The notes beneath the pieces are model-generated. The model was not told where the DNA came from, made no database searches, and saw nothing but the letters and a program-made list of their open reading frames with translations. Source: an uncultured Eubacteriales bacterium (GTDB lineage: Bacteria; Bacillota; Clostridia; Oscillospirales; Oscillospiraceae). Taken from it: a DNA stretch of 51,935 nt. The DNA lies in assembly GCA_900546415.1 (NCBI GenBank), contig URCY01000005.1, forward strand, positions 1-51,935. The letters run 5' to 3'. Of the stretch, positions 16,861 through 25,845 are shown in pieces (within the stretch, counting starts at the first letter, position 1; the number at the start of each line of letters is the position of its first letter). Both the position numbers and the translations under genes were made by a program.

Positions 16861-19500
16861 TTATTGATTCACGTGCGCCGCGACGAACTCGTCGACCAGC
16901 GCCAGCGCATTGTCCAGCTTGAGGATATCCTTGCCGCCGCCCATTGCAGAGTCGGGCTTGCCGCCGCCGCTGCCGCCGCAGGCCGTGCAGACCTCCTTGA
17001 CCAGCGCGCCGGCCTTGACGCCGCGCTCAACGGCGTGCTTGCCGCAGACCGCCAGAATGCTGATTTTGTCGCCCTGCGTTCCGGCGATGACCGCCACGGC
17101 GTTCGGCTCGCGGTCGCGGATCTGGTCGCCCATCCTGCGAAGGTCGTTCGGCGTGACGTCGTTGCGCACCGTCGTGAGCACCTTGAGCCCCTCGACGTTC
17201 TTCGCCGAGAACAGGAAGCGCTCGATCTCGCCGCTGAAGAGCTTGTCCTTCATCTGGTCGACGCGCTGCTTCATTTCCCTCATCTCGTTCATCATGTTCG
17301 CCGCACGGTCGAGCAGCTCCTTCGGGGAGGTCTTGAGCACCTCCGACGCCTTGAGCAGGACGCGGTTCATCTCATCCATCTGTTCGATCACGCGCTTGCC
17401 GGTGTAGGCCTCGATGCGTCGCACGCCGGAGGCCACGGACGCCTCGCCCATGATGCGGAACGGGCCGACCTTTGCGGTGTTGTCCAGATGCGTGCCGCCG
17501 CAGAATTCGAGCGAATACTCGCCCATTCTGACCACGCGCACGGTCTCGCCGTATTTTTCGCCGAAGAGTGCCGTTGCGCCGAGCTTCTGCGCCTCGGCGA
17601 TCGGGAGCACCTGCGTCGTGATGTCCACGCCCTGCAAGACCATATCCATCACGGCGGACGACACCTTCGCCAGCTCCTCGGGCGTCACGGCCGAGAAATG
17701 CGTAAAGTCAAAGCGCAGATGATCCGGCTCGACCAGCGAACCGGCCTGATGGCAGTGGTCGCCGAGCACGCGCTCAAGCGCGGCCTGCAGCAGATGCGTC
17801 GCGGAGTGCGCGCGGCTGATCGCGCGGCGGCGCTCGGCGTCGACGGAGGCGTGCACGCTCTGGCCAAGCTCCAGCGCACCGGACTTCATCACGCCGTAGT
17901 GCATATATTTTCCGCCCTTGTTCTTCTGGACGTCGTTGACGGTGAATTCGCCGTTTTTCGTCGCGATCACGCCCCGGTCGCCCACCTGACCGCCCATCTC
18001 GGCGTACATCGGGCTGCGGTCGAGGACGACAATGGCCTCCATGCCCTCGCTGACGGAGCCGCAAAGCTCCTCGTTCGCGATCAGCGCGACGATCTTGCCG
18101 TCGGCCTCCAGCCGGTCATAGCCGACGAACTCCGTCTCGGGGATCTCCTTGCCAAACTCGATGCCCGCCCAGCCGAGGTCGCCGAGCGCCTTGCGCGCTT
18201 CGCGGGCACGCTGCTTCTGTTCCTTCATCTGCCGGGCAAACTCGTCCTCGTCGACGCTCATGCCCTCCTCGCGCACCATTTCGACCGTCAGGTCGATCGG
18301 GAAGCCGTAGGTATCATAGAGCTTGAAGGCGTCCGCGCCGGAGAAGCGCGTCTCGCCCTTCTCCTTATGCCCGGCGAGCATCTCGGCGAAGATCTTCATG
18401 CCGCCGTCGATGGTCTTGCAGAAATTCTCCTCCTCGGTCTGGATGACCTTGGTGATATAGGACTGCTTCTCGCGCAGCTCGGGATACTGGCACTCATTCT
18501 CGTGAACGACGGTGTCGACCACCTGATACAGGAAGGGCTTATTGACGCCGAGCAGCTTGCCGTGGCGCGCCGCGCGGCGCAGCAGACGGCGCAGGACGTA
18601 GCCGCGCCCCTCGTTCGACGGCAGCACGCCGTCGCAGATCAGGAAGGTCGCCGCGCGGATATGATCGGTGATGACGCGCAGGGAGACGTCCATCTTTTCG
18701 GACTTACCGTAGGACGCGCCGGTCAGCTCGGTGACCTTGTTCGTGATATTCATGACCGTGTCGACGTCAAACAGGCTCTTGACATCCTGACAGACGACCG
18801 CAAGACGCTCCAGACCCATGCCTGTGTCGATGTTCTTCTGCTTCAGCTCGGTATAGTTGCCCTTACCGTCGTTGTTGAACTGGGAGAATACGTTGTTCCA
18901 GATCTCGATATAGCGGTCGCACTCGCAGCCGACCTTGCAATCGGGCTTGCCGCAGCCGTATTGCGCGCCACGGTCATAATAGACCTCGGAGCACGGGCCG
19001 CACGGGCCGGAGCCATGCTCCCAGAAGTTGTCCTCCTTGCCGAAGCGCGAGATGCGCTCGGCAGGCACGCCAAGCTCCTTCGTCCAGATGTCGAAGGCCT
19101 CGTCGTCGTTCTCATAGATCGACGGATAGAGCCGGTTCTCGTCCAGACCGACGACCTTCGTCAAAAATTCCCAGCACCACGACAGAGCCTCGCGCTTGAA
19201 ATAATCGCCGAACGAGAAGTTGCCGAGCATTTCAAAATAGGTTCCGTGGCGGTCGGTGTGGCCGATGTTGTCGATGTCGCCGGTGCGGATGCACTTCTGG
19301 CAGGTGCAGACGCGGTGGCGCGGCGGCTCCTCCTCACCGGTGAAATAGGGCTTCATCGGCGTCATGCCTGCGTTGATGAGCAGGATCGACTTGTCATGCT
19401 GCGGCACCAGCGGGAAGCTGGGCAGACGCAGATGCCCCTTGCTCTCAAAGAACGAAAGGTACATCTCGCGCAGCTCGTTCAGACCGTATTTCTTTTGCAT
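16861..19500 (-). CDS. alaS: Alanyl-tRNA synthetase
   Basis: Charges tRNA-Ala in the cytoplasm. The 879-residue product has the class II catalytic domain (1 to about 250), the tRNA-recognition region, an editing domain with the zinc/hydrolysis motifs HSATH (near 565) and CGGTH (near 667), and a C-Ala domain with a GGSGGGKPDSAMGGG glycine loop. I choose ATG at 19500; an in-frame TTG at 19515 overlaps the ribosome site TTGGAGGAAAG. Transcription starts at the promoter 19783-19811 and passes through an alanine T-box, so expression should rise when uncharged tRNA-Ala accumulates. No terminator was seen between alaS and the end of the ABC-F gene. Confidence 0.97.
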   Translation of the reverse strand: MQKKYGLNELREMYLSFFESKGHLRLPSFPLVPQHDKSILLINAGMTPMKPYFTGEEEPPRHRVCTCQKCIRTGDIDNIGHTDRHGTYFEMLGNFSFGDYFKREALSWCWEFLTKVVGLDENRLYPSIYENDDEAFDIWTKELGVPAERISRFGKEDNFWEHGSGPCGPCSEVYYDRGAQYGCGKPDCKVGCECDRYIEIWNNVFSQFNNDGKGNYTELKQKNIDTGMGLERLAVVCQDVKSLFDVDTVMNITNKVTELTGASYGKSEKMDVSLRVITDHIRAATFLICDGVLPSNEGRGYVLRRLLRRAARHGKLLGVNKPFLYQVVDTVVHENECQYPELREKQSYITKVIQTEEENFCKTIDGGMKIFAEMLAGHKEKGETRFSGADAFKLYDTYGFPIDLTVEMVREEGMSVDEDEFARQMKEQKQRAREARKALGDLGWAGIEFGKEIPETEFVGYDRLEADGKIVALIANEELCGSVSEGMEAIVVLDRSPMYAEMGGQVGDRGVIATKNGEFTVNDVQKNKGGKYMHYGVMKSGALELGQSVHASVDAERRRAISRAHSATHLLQAALERVLGDHCHQAGSLVEPDHLRFDFTHFSAVTPEELAKVSSAVMDMVLQGVDITTQVLPIAEAQKLGATALFGEKYGETVRVVRMGEYSLEFCGGTHLDNTAKVGPFRIMGEASVASGVRRIEAYTGKRVIEQMDEMNRVLLKASEVLKTSPKELLDRAANMMNEMREMKQRVDQMKDKLFSGEIERFLFSAKNVEGLKVLTTVRNDVTPNDLRRMGDQIRDREPNAVAVIAGTQGDKISILAVCGKHAVERGVKAGALVKEVCTACGGSGGGKPDSAMGGGKDILKLDNALALVDEFVAAHVNQ

Positions 19501-19544
19501 GTTTCTTTCCTCCAAGCATGGTTTTCCGTTTTTGCGGGCGGCCG

Positions 19545-19776
19545 AAAAAAACAGACCTCACCCCCGTATAGGGGCGAGGCTCTCTCGCGGTACCACCCTA
19601 ATTGCCGAACGCTCGGCATCTTTCGTCATCCGATAACGGGGATGAACCGTACCGCTCGTCGCAGTCGGCTCGGAAGTGGCGGTCTGCCCGGTTCGCCGCG
19701 GAGCTTGCACCGGCTCTCCGCTCGCTGGATGCGTTTTGGGGCAGATTGGCTTCCTCAGCGCCATTTTGGCTTATAC
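19545..19776 (-). promoter_or_regulatory. T-box riboswitch, alanine-specific (specifier GCC), upstream of alaS
   Basis: The invariant T-box AGGGTGGTACCGCG is at 19587-19600 on the minus strand. It is followed by a terminator stem (19556-19579) and a run of seven T (19545-19551). Upstream, Stem I can be folded by eye: GGAAG pairs with CTTCC and TCTGCCC with GGGCAGA. Between the two 3' halves lies CCGCCA, the specifier loop, holding GCC (19678-19680), an alanine codon, followed by the usual A. The distal part CAGCGAGCGGAG...CGGTGCAAGCTCCGC fits the conserved AG-loop region. Uncharged tRNA-Ala should stabilise the antiterminator and allow read-through into alaS. Confidence 0.92.
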
Positions 19777-19782
19777 GCCGAT

Positions 19783-19811
19783 ATTTTACCAGCAAGGCGG
19801 AAAAATGTCAA
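19783..19811 (-). promoter_or_regulatory. Promoter of the alaS operon
   Basis: A consensus TTGACA (19806-19811) and TAAAAT (19783-19788) with a 17-base spacer on the minus strand, directly upstream of the T-box. Confidence 0.88.
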
Positions 19812-20328
19812 CCGCGTTTGCGCAATTTCCGCTTTTTTTCTGACGCAAACCGCAAAAATGTTCGGAAGACAAGCAACTCGCGGCCGTCGGCGTACATAGG
19901 TACGACAGGTCGCGAGTTGCGCAGCACCCGCAAGGGGCACGCCGCATCCGCAGCGCATCAAAAGCCTTGCGCAGCAAGTAAAAAACGTCTCAATTTCGTG
20001 TCATTGCGAGGCCGCAGCGCGGCCGTGGCAATCTTAAAGCTGAAGGTATGGCATCCCGTGGCGAAGCACGGGAGCACGTAGCAAAAAGGAATACTTATAA
20101 CAAAAAACATAAGATCTGCTGCGACGTTCCGCCCTACCATATTTCGTTTCGGGATGACAAATCGCATCGTTAAAGATTGCCGCGTCGGGCGCACGCGCCC
20201 TCCTCGCAATGACAGAATCGGTAGGCTTGATCGAAAATACGAAACGCAAAATCCAATCTTCCGATTCCGTAAAACGTTTCTTATTTGTTGGACTGATTTT
20301 GACGGTTCCGGACTTTTTTGACAGTCTG
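19812..20328. other. Gene-free stretch between the alaS promoter and the SLH gene terminator
   Basis: No credible coding region. It holds a long imperfect hairpin (19873-19920), whose outer arms GCAACTCGCG and CGCGAGTTGC are perfect, and the 216-bp inverted-repeat element at 19999-20214. The remaining 110 bases before the terminator are AT-richer and unremarkable. Confidence 0.7.
19999..20214. repeat. 216-bp inverted-repeat (MITE-like) element
   Basis: It is bounded by perfect 13-bp terminal inverted repeats, TGTCATTGCGAGG and CCTCGCAATGACA. Just inside lie a second inverted pair, GGCAATCTTAA (left) and TTAAAGATTGCC (right). The body carries GGCATCCCG and CGAAGCACGG, which recur in the copy at 51568-51667. 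No open reading frame resembling a transposase is inside. Similar TCATTGCGAGG-type repeats are scattered in many bacterial genomes; the mobilising enzyme is not known to me. Confidence 0.75.
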
Positions 20329-20359
20329 AAAGGGTGCAGGGAAAATCCCTGCACCCTTT
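20329..20359 (-). terminator. Terminator hairpin after the SLH gene
   Basis: AAAGGGTGCAGGGA pairs perfectly with TCCCTGCACCCTTT across a three-base loop, 20 bases past the stop codon. The T tract is only three bases, so the hairpin could also act as an RNA stabiliser. Confidence 0.6.
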
Positions 20360-20379
20360 GCTTTGTGATTCGCTCGTGA

Positions 20380-23300
20380 TCAGGCGATCACGTTCTGCAG
20401 ACGCATGATGATGGTCGCAAACTCCGCACGGGTCGCCGTGTTCTTCGGAGCGATACGGCCGTCGATGCCGTTGATGATGCCGTTATCGACGCACCACGTC
20501 ATGGCATTGCGCGCATAGTAGGTCACGTCGCCGCCATCCGGGAAGCCGCTGAGGTCGCCCTTCGGGGTGACGTCGAGCTTCTGGACGTTCTCGGCATAAC
20601 GGACGAGCATGGTGGTCATCTGCTCACGGGTCACGTCAGCGTCCGGATCAAAGGTCGTCGCGGAGGTACCCTTGACGACGCCGTTCGCGGCAGCCCATGC
20701 GACCGCGTTGCTGTACCACTTGCCGGCCGGAACATCCGTGAACGGGCTGGTGGAAGTAACAGCGGGCGAACCGGCCATACGGTAGAGAACCGTCGCGACC
20801 ATTGCACGGCTGAGCGTGCCGTTCGGATCGAACTTGTTGTCGCCGACGCCGTTCAGGAGGCCCTTCTCATAGGCATTCTTGACGGCTGCCAGATACCATG
20901 CGTTCGGGCTGAGATCGGTGAAGACATCGGTGATCTCGGCTTCCGTGCTGAGGATCTTGATCTCGGAACGGTCGCGGACACGCAGACGCGCGAAGATCTT
21001 CTGCTCAACGCTGGTCTCATCGACGTCGCGGGAGCCGATGCCGGTGCCCTCGATCTTCATGCCGACGGCCAGCTCATCCAGCCCGGTGTAGTCCTTCGTG
21101 ATATAGCCGTTGATGAAGAGGCAGGCCTCGCCGGAGTTGTCGCGAACCGTGATCTTGTCGATGACGCCCTCGGTCTTGTGGATGTCGGTGACGATGCCGG
21201 TGACCTTCATCAGGTTGCCGATCGCCGCGTCGGACATTGCCGTCGCGCAGTCAACCGCCGCAGGCTGGATCTTGTTGATCTCGTCGGAGATGATGCGGAT
21301 GGAGCCGTTGTAGTCCGTGCTGAGGTTCAGCTCGATCTCGCCGCAGTAGAAGGTCACGCCGCCGTGGCAGCGGACGTTCATGCCGACGGCAAAGTTGCCG
21401 GCGACCGGGAAGACGTTCAGGCCGTTGCCGTTCTTATCCTGCACATAGATGCAGTCGAAGAACGCGGTGTCCTTGTCGTAGCCGGAAGCATTGGAGGTCA
21501 CGAAGCCCTCGATGGTGTATTCACCCTCGGTCTTGGTCTTGACCTCGTTGATCGGGGTGACGACGTCGCCGTCCTCCATGTGCGTCAGCTCACGCAGGAT
21601 GTTCTGGAGGATGAAGCGGTTGGCGTAATCCTGATCGCTCTTGATGTCGTAGTTGGAGAAGAAGGTCACGCCGGAGGTGATGATCCAGCCGCCGGCAGCG
21701 GTGTCTTCGTAGGTCATGATGTTGACGTTATCCTTTTCGACAACGACCTGATCCTTGTTCTCGTAATCCGGGACGAAGGAGCCGCCGTCGAAGTAGCCGT
21801 CATAGTGGGTCGCCCAGGTGCTCTGGAAGCCGCGAACCAGCGTCTGAACCTTGCCCGCACCGGTGCCCTCGCAGCCGTCCATGATGAGGACCGGAGCGCC
21901 GTTGTAGACCTGGAAGCCGGTCTGGTTGTCGGCCGCGGGCTTGGTGCCGAACGCGTTGGAGGAGGTGTAGGCGCCCTTGGTGAAGCGATGCTCGGTGTTG
22001 AAGCAGGCCTTATCGGAGAAGTAGATACGGTATGCCTCGTTGGCCTTCAGCTCGTTATCAACAATGATGCCGTTGGCAATGCGGCTGTGCGCGCCGATCG
22101 CCTCGAGGAGCTTGTTGGTGTTCTCCGCGCAGTTGTCGAACTTGTTGTCGCGGTCGGACTTGGAGCAGATGATGAGCTTGCCGCCGTTGGCCATGAATTC
22201 CTTCAGGGCAGCGATCTCTTCATCGGTGTAATCCTTGGCCTTCGCCGTGTTGCGGCGATAGTTGACGGTGATGACAAGCGTGGTGTACTTGCTCAGGGTC
22301 TCCTTGGTGAACTGACCCTCGAGGATGTACTCGCACTTGACGTTGTTGTTCGCGCAGAACTCGATGAAGTTGCCCGCCGAGCCTGCGTAGTCGCCGGAGA
22401 TGTAGTAGTTGTCGTGGCCGTAGTCAACGGCGACGCGCTCCATATCCTGAGAGTGGACGTAGAGCTTCATGGTTGCCTGGCACTTGAAGGACTTGCCGTT
22501 GTAGGTGCCGGCGTACTCAACAAGGACGGTGACATGCTTGCCGACGTACTTGCTGGCCGGAGTCCAGGAGACGGTGGTCGTTCTGGCGGTGCCCGCAGCG
22601 ACGGTCGTGCCTTCCTGCGTGTTGTTGAAGAGGACGGTCTCGATCTTGTCATAGATGCCGTCGCTCAGGACATAGAACGCAGCCTTCTTGACTTCGTAGT
22701 TCTCGGTCGCCTCGTTGTTCAGGACGGAGGTCAGGTTCTGAGCCTCGCCCTCAACGGACAGAGCAACGTCGTTCTTGAGGTTGCAGGTGATCGGGGTGGC
22801 GTTGCCGACCCAGACAGGAGCGGTGACCGCGATGTCGCCGTCGGCCTGCGTGACCTTGATGTAGTAATACGGCTCGGTGTTCTTGAGGGTCTCGTCCAGC
22901 TCGAAGGTCGCGCCGGTGGCCTCATAGGACTTCAGGGAGATGCCGTTCGCGCCGATGATCTCGACCGTGCCGAGCGTTTCGTTGTCGGGGTCGGAGATGC
23001 TGGCGGTGATGTGGACCGTATCGACCGTGGAATCACCGGTGTCGATGATGGAGCCCATGATGCTGTCGTTCAGGTAGTAGTAGATGCGGAGGTTCTGGTC
23101 CTCGGTCGCGTAAACCTGACGGTTCGCCATGGCCTTGTACAGGCCGGCCTCCGTGAAGTTATCGGTCACGATGACGTCGCGGCAGGTGTTGGCATCGCCC
23201 CACTTGCCCTTGTGGTTATCCTGGTTGTTGGTCGGAGCGACGTGCCAGCCCTTGGCAAGGCAGATGTCGTATTCCGAATAGCTCGGCCAGTAGGAGGAGC

Positions 23301-25593
23301 CGCCGACGGCGCCCTCGCCGTTGCCGACCTCGATCAGGTTGAGGATGGCGTCACGGGCAGGCGTATAGCCGGCATAAGTGTCGAACGTGCCGAAGGTCGT
23401 GCCGGGGTGGTTGAACTGGGAGACGACCGGAGCGTCGTCAATGGCCTTGGTCTTCACGCCCTCGGCGACCGGCTTGCCGTCAACGTCGAGACCCTTGTCC
23501 GCGTTGACCATCAGGTCGTTATACAGGTGCATACCGGCATAGCTGTTGGTCTTCTCGTTCAGCTTGGCGTTGTTACGGGAGACCGGGCCGTAGGTATTGA
23601 AGGTGTTGGTGTGGCCGGGGCCGCCGGACCACGTCATCTCGTAGCCGTAAGCCGCGATGAAGTCGGTGGACTTCGCGTTGTACTCGGCTGCGGTCGCCTT
23701 TGCCTCTTCCCACTTGGTCGTCGAGCCGATCTTGGTCAGGCTGCTCAGATCATAGTAGCTGGAGGTGGTGGCGCTGTTGGTGGTGTCGAAATAGTTGGAG
23801 TGGTCGGTGACGATCAGGAAGTCCACGTCCTTTGCCTCCATGGCGTGCTCATAAGCATCCTCCAGCGTACCGGCGCCGTCGGAATACTCCGCCGTGTGGG
23901 AGTGGATCTGACCGAAGTAGAGGCTCATGCCCTCTTCGCCGACGAAGAACGACCAGGTCATCTCCGCGACCTTGCCGTCTGCACGGGTGATCGTGAGGGC
24001 GACGGTGTGGCGGTCGTCGGTCATCTTATCGGCGGACTTGTAGCTGACCTTGCTGTCGGTCACGGTGGGCTGCACGGCAACGCCGTCGACCGTCATGACG
24101 ACCGTCGGGTTCGCGCCGCAGTTGGCGATCACGGCAGCGATCTCAGGCTGCTTGTCGTCCTTGGTCGCCGCATTGGGCAGCGGAGAGACGGAGACGATCA
24201 TCGGCTCGTCGTTGATCGCGACCGTCGCGGTTTTGCCGTATTCCATGCCGTGCTCATTCTTCGCGTTGACCGTGACGGTCAGGGAGGACTTGCCGGCAAG
24301 CTCCGCGCTCGGGATGGTGACGGAGTACTTCTGGTCGCCCAGCTCGGTGTAGGAGACGTCCTTCGCAGCGCCGCCGTCGACGCTGTAGCTCGCCTTGAGG
24401 TCGGTGAGCTTGGTCAGCTCGTCGACGACGAAGGAGAAGGTGTAGTCCACGCCGAGGTTCGCATCACCGGCGGTGATGGCGACGGACGGGTTGAGGACGA
24501 AGCCGAGGCCGTAGGGATCGGTCACGGGGACGAACTTCATGGCGAACAGGTTGGTCGAGCCGTTGAAGGTCCAGCCGCTGAACGCGTTGCTGAAATGCTC
24601 GATGCAGACGGAGTTGCTGCCGTACTTGGCGATCTTGTTATACATGATGTAGCCGCCGGTGCACTTCTCAAGTCTCCAGAGGGTGTAGTCGCTCTGCGTC
24701 TCTTCGAAGAAGATCGTCTCGGCGTTGGAGATCTTTCCGTCGACCTTCTCGTTCTTCGAGCAGCTCAGGTACTTCGTCGTGCCGTTCTGGGTGACGGCGA
24801 AGGTGTAGTAGCCGCCGGCCTCGGTCACGGTGAAGATGGAAGCGCCGTTGCCGGGGACCAGCTTGCCGTTCGCATCCATAGCAGAGGCGACCGGGTTGAT
24901 GGACGGGGCGACCGCATCGTCGGACTGCATACCGAAGCAGGCAGCGCCGTATTCATTATAAATGACATACTGCGAGCCGGAGACGGGCAGGTCGCCGGAT
25001 TCAGCCTTGGTGCCGATATAGCCGTCGCCGTTGGGATCGGCCGTGGCCTCGTCGATCGCCCAGAACTGCAGGGTGTAGATCTCGGTGACCTTGTTGTCCT
25101 TGCCGAGCGTCCACGCCTTGAAGGAGTTGTAGTACTCGATGTAGATCTCATACTTGTCGTTGTACTTCACTTCGGCGTTGGAGATCGAATAGCCGCCGAA
25201 CTCGGCGACCTCGCGGATGTTCCACTTCGTGCCCGTGATGGCGGTGTCCTGCAGGGACAGCTTCTCAGCGGAGTCGGTGGCGAGATATTTGCCGCCGCAG
25301 GTGATGTAATAGGTGCCGTCGGCGTTTTTCGTCAGCTTATAGACGCCGGCGCCCTCTCCTGCGCGCAGGTCTTCAGCCGCAATTGCACCGATGGAGCCGC
25401 CGTCGGCGCTGCCTGCGAATATGCCGGAGGCGGGGGCGCTGTAAATCACAACGGCCTGTCCGTCTGCGGGAATCGCATCTAGCTTTGTGATGGGATAGCT
25501 CTCGCCCGCCGCAAACGCGATGGTCGGAAGCATTGCGAGAACCATTACCACGACGAGCAGCATGGCAAGGGATCTCTTGAGATGGTTCCTCAT
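20380..25593 (-). CDS. Secreted SLH-domain protein with PHP-type phosphoesterase module
   Basis: A very large cell-surface protein (1737 residues). The signal peptide has likely cleavage after AFA (about 28). Order: two lipocalin/beta-type repeats with YITCGGKYLA and KYLSC motifs (about 30-360), Ig-like domains (about 365-550), a PHP/CehA-type metallohydrolase (about 555-860) with HSHTAEYSDG and VTDHSN metal motifs, further beta domains (about 880-1045), a GATase/ThuA-like alpha/beta domain (about 1050-1250), two OB-fold-like modules (about 1345-1540) and three SLH repeats (about 1560-1735). SLH repeats tether proteins to wall polymers. The PHP module suggests phosphoester or nucleotide hydrolysis outside the cell; the substrate is unknown. 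ATG at 25593 follows AAGGAGG. An upstream in-frame start (25638) lacks a ribosome site and would spoil the signal peptide. It is flanked by terminators, so monocistronic. Confidence 0.88.
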   Translation of the reverse strand: MRNHLKRSLAMLLVVVMVLAMLPTIAFAAGESYPITKLDAIPADGQAVVIYSAPASGIFAGSADGGSIGAIAAEDLRAGEGAGVYKLTKNADGTYYITCGGKYLATDSAEKLSLQDTAITGTKWNIREVAEFGGYSISNAEVKYNDKYEIYIEYYNSFKAWTLGKDNKVTEIYTLQFWAIDEATADPNGDGYIGTKAESGDLPVSGSQYVIYNEYGAACFGMQSDDAVAPSINPVASAMDANGKLVPGNGASIFTVTEAGGYYTFAVTQNGTTKYLSCSKNEKVDGKISNAETIFFEETQSDYTLWRLEKCTGGYIMYNKIAKYGSNSVCIEHFSNAFSGWTFNGSTNLFAMKFVPVTDPYGLGFVLNPSVAITAGDANLGVDYTFSFVVDELTKLTDLKASYSVDGGAAKDVSYTELGDQKYSVTIPSAELAGKSSLTVTVNAKNEHGMEYGKTATVAINDEPMIVSVSPLPNAATKDDKQPEIAAVIANCGANPTVVMTVDGVAVQPTVTDSKVSYKSADKMTDDRHTVALTITRADGKVAEMTWSFFVGEEGMSLYFGQIHSHTAEYSDGAGTLEDAYEHAMEAKDVDFLIVTDHSNYFDTTNSATTSSYYDLSSLTKIGSTTKWEEAKATAAEYNAKSTDFIAAYGYEMTWSGGPGHTNTFNTYGPVSRNNAKLNEKTNSYAGMHLYNDLMVNADKGLDVDGKPVAEGVKTKAIDDAPVVSQFNHPGTTFGTFDTYAGYTPARDAILNLIEVGNGEGAVGGSSYWPSYSEYDICLAKGWHVAPTNNQDNHKGKWGDANTCRDVIVTDNFTEAGLYKAMANRQVYATEDQNLRIYYYLNDSIMGSIIDTGDSTVDTVHITASISDPDNETLGTVEIIGANGISLKSYEATGATFELDETLKNTEPYYYIKVTQADGDIAVTAPVWVGNATPITCNLKNDVALSVEGEAQNLTSVLNNEATENYEVKKAAFYVLSDGIYDKIETVLFNNTQEGTTVAAGTARTTTVSWTPASKYVGKHVTVLVEYAGTYNGKSFKCQATMKLYVHSQDMERVAVDYGHDNYYISGDYAGSAGNFIEFCANNNVKCEYILEGQFTKETLSKYTTLVITVNYRRNTAKAKDYTDEEIAALKEFMANGGKLIICSKSDRDNKFDNCAENTNKLLEAIGAHSRIANGIIVDNELKANEAYRIYFSDKACFNTEHRFTKGAYTSSNAFGTKPAADNQTGFQVYNGAPVLIMDGCEGTGAGKVQTLVRGFQSTWATHYDGYFDGGSFVPDYENKDQVVVEKDNVNIMTYEDTAAGGWIITSGVTFFSNYDIKSDQDYANRFILQNILRELTHMEDGDVVTPINEVKTKTEGEYTIEGFVTSNASGYDKDTAFFDCIYVQDKNGNGLNVFPVAGNFAVGMNVRCHGGVTFYCGEIELNLSTDYNGSIRIISDEINKIQPAAVDCATAMSDAAIGNLMKVTGIVTDIHKTEGVIDKITVRDNSGEACLFINGYITKDYTGLDELAVGMKIEGTGIGSRDVDETSVEQKIFARLRVRDRSEIKILSTEAEITDVFTDLSPNAWYLAAVKNAYEKGLLNGVGDNKFDPNGTLSRAMVATVLYRMAGSPAVTSTSPFTDVPAGKWYSNAVAWAAANGVVKGTSATTFDPDADVTREQMTTMLVRYAENVQKLDVTPKGDLSGFPDGGDVTYYARNAMTWCVDNGIINGIDGRIAPKNTATRAEFATIIMRLQNVIA

Positions 25594-25677
25594 GTCTTTT
25601 CCTCCTTGAAATTTTGTAGACTCTGCAAAAGGGCGCAATGAGCCTAGTCAGGATAATTTAATCATAGCACAAAAAAA

Positions 25678-25716
25678 CAAAAAATGCTACAGGGAAAGTC
25701 CCTGTAGCATTTTATT
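25678..25716. terminator. Strong hairpin terminator upstream of the SLH gene
   Basis: AATGCTACAGGGA (25683-25695) pairs with TCCCTGTAGCATT (25699-25711). It is followed by T-rich sequence on the plus side and by TTTTTTGTTTTTTT on the minus side. On the minus strand it terminates the tcdA transcript; plus-strand use is also possible. Confidence 0.85.
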
Positions 25717-25784
25717 TTGAATTTTTTGTGAATTTCAACGATTTTTGCTTTTTCCAGCAGTTTCTTTATCGCTTTACGCATCCT

Positions 25785-25810
25785 GTATATGGCCGAAAAT
25801 GACCATATAC
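25785..25810. promoter_or_regulatory. 8-bp perfect inverted repeat with 10-base spacer
   Basis: GTATATGG at 25785-25792 and CCATATAC at 25803-25810 are exact inverted repeats in the gap between tcdA and the SLH gene. The AT-rich arms and the spacing of about two helical turns between centres suit an operator, but no promoter was recognised beside it. Confidence 0.35.
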
Positions 25811-25845
25811 CGTCATTTTCACACTTTTGTGTATTCTGCCGAAAT

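Noticed and set aside
16795..19899. A 1034-codon plus-strand open frame antisense to alaS
   Set aside because: It runs through the T-box and the alaS start and encodes no known motif; alaS is unambiguous.
21178..25482. A 1434-codon open frame on the plus strand, antisense to the SLH gene
   Set aside because: It mirrors the GC-rich codon pattern of the SLH gene, reads as low-complexity Val/Asp/Gly/Leu/Arg sequence without recognisable motifs, and has no ribosome site. The minus-strand frame has a signal peptide, PHP and SLH motifs.
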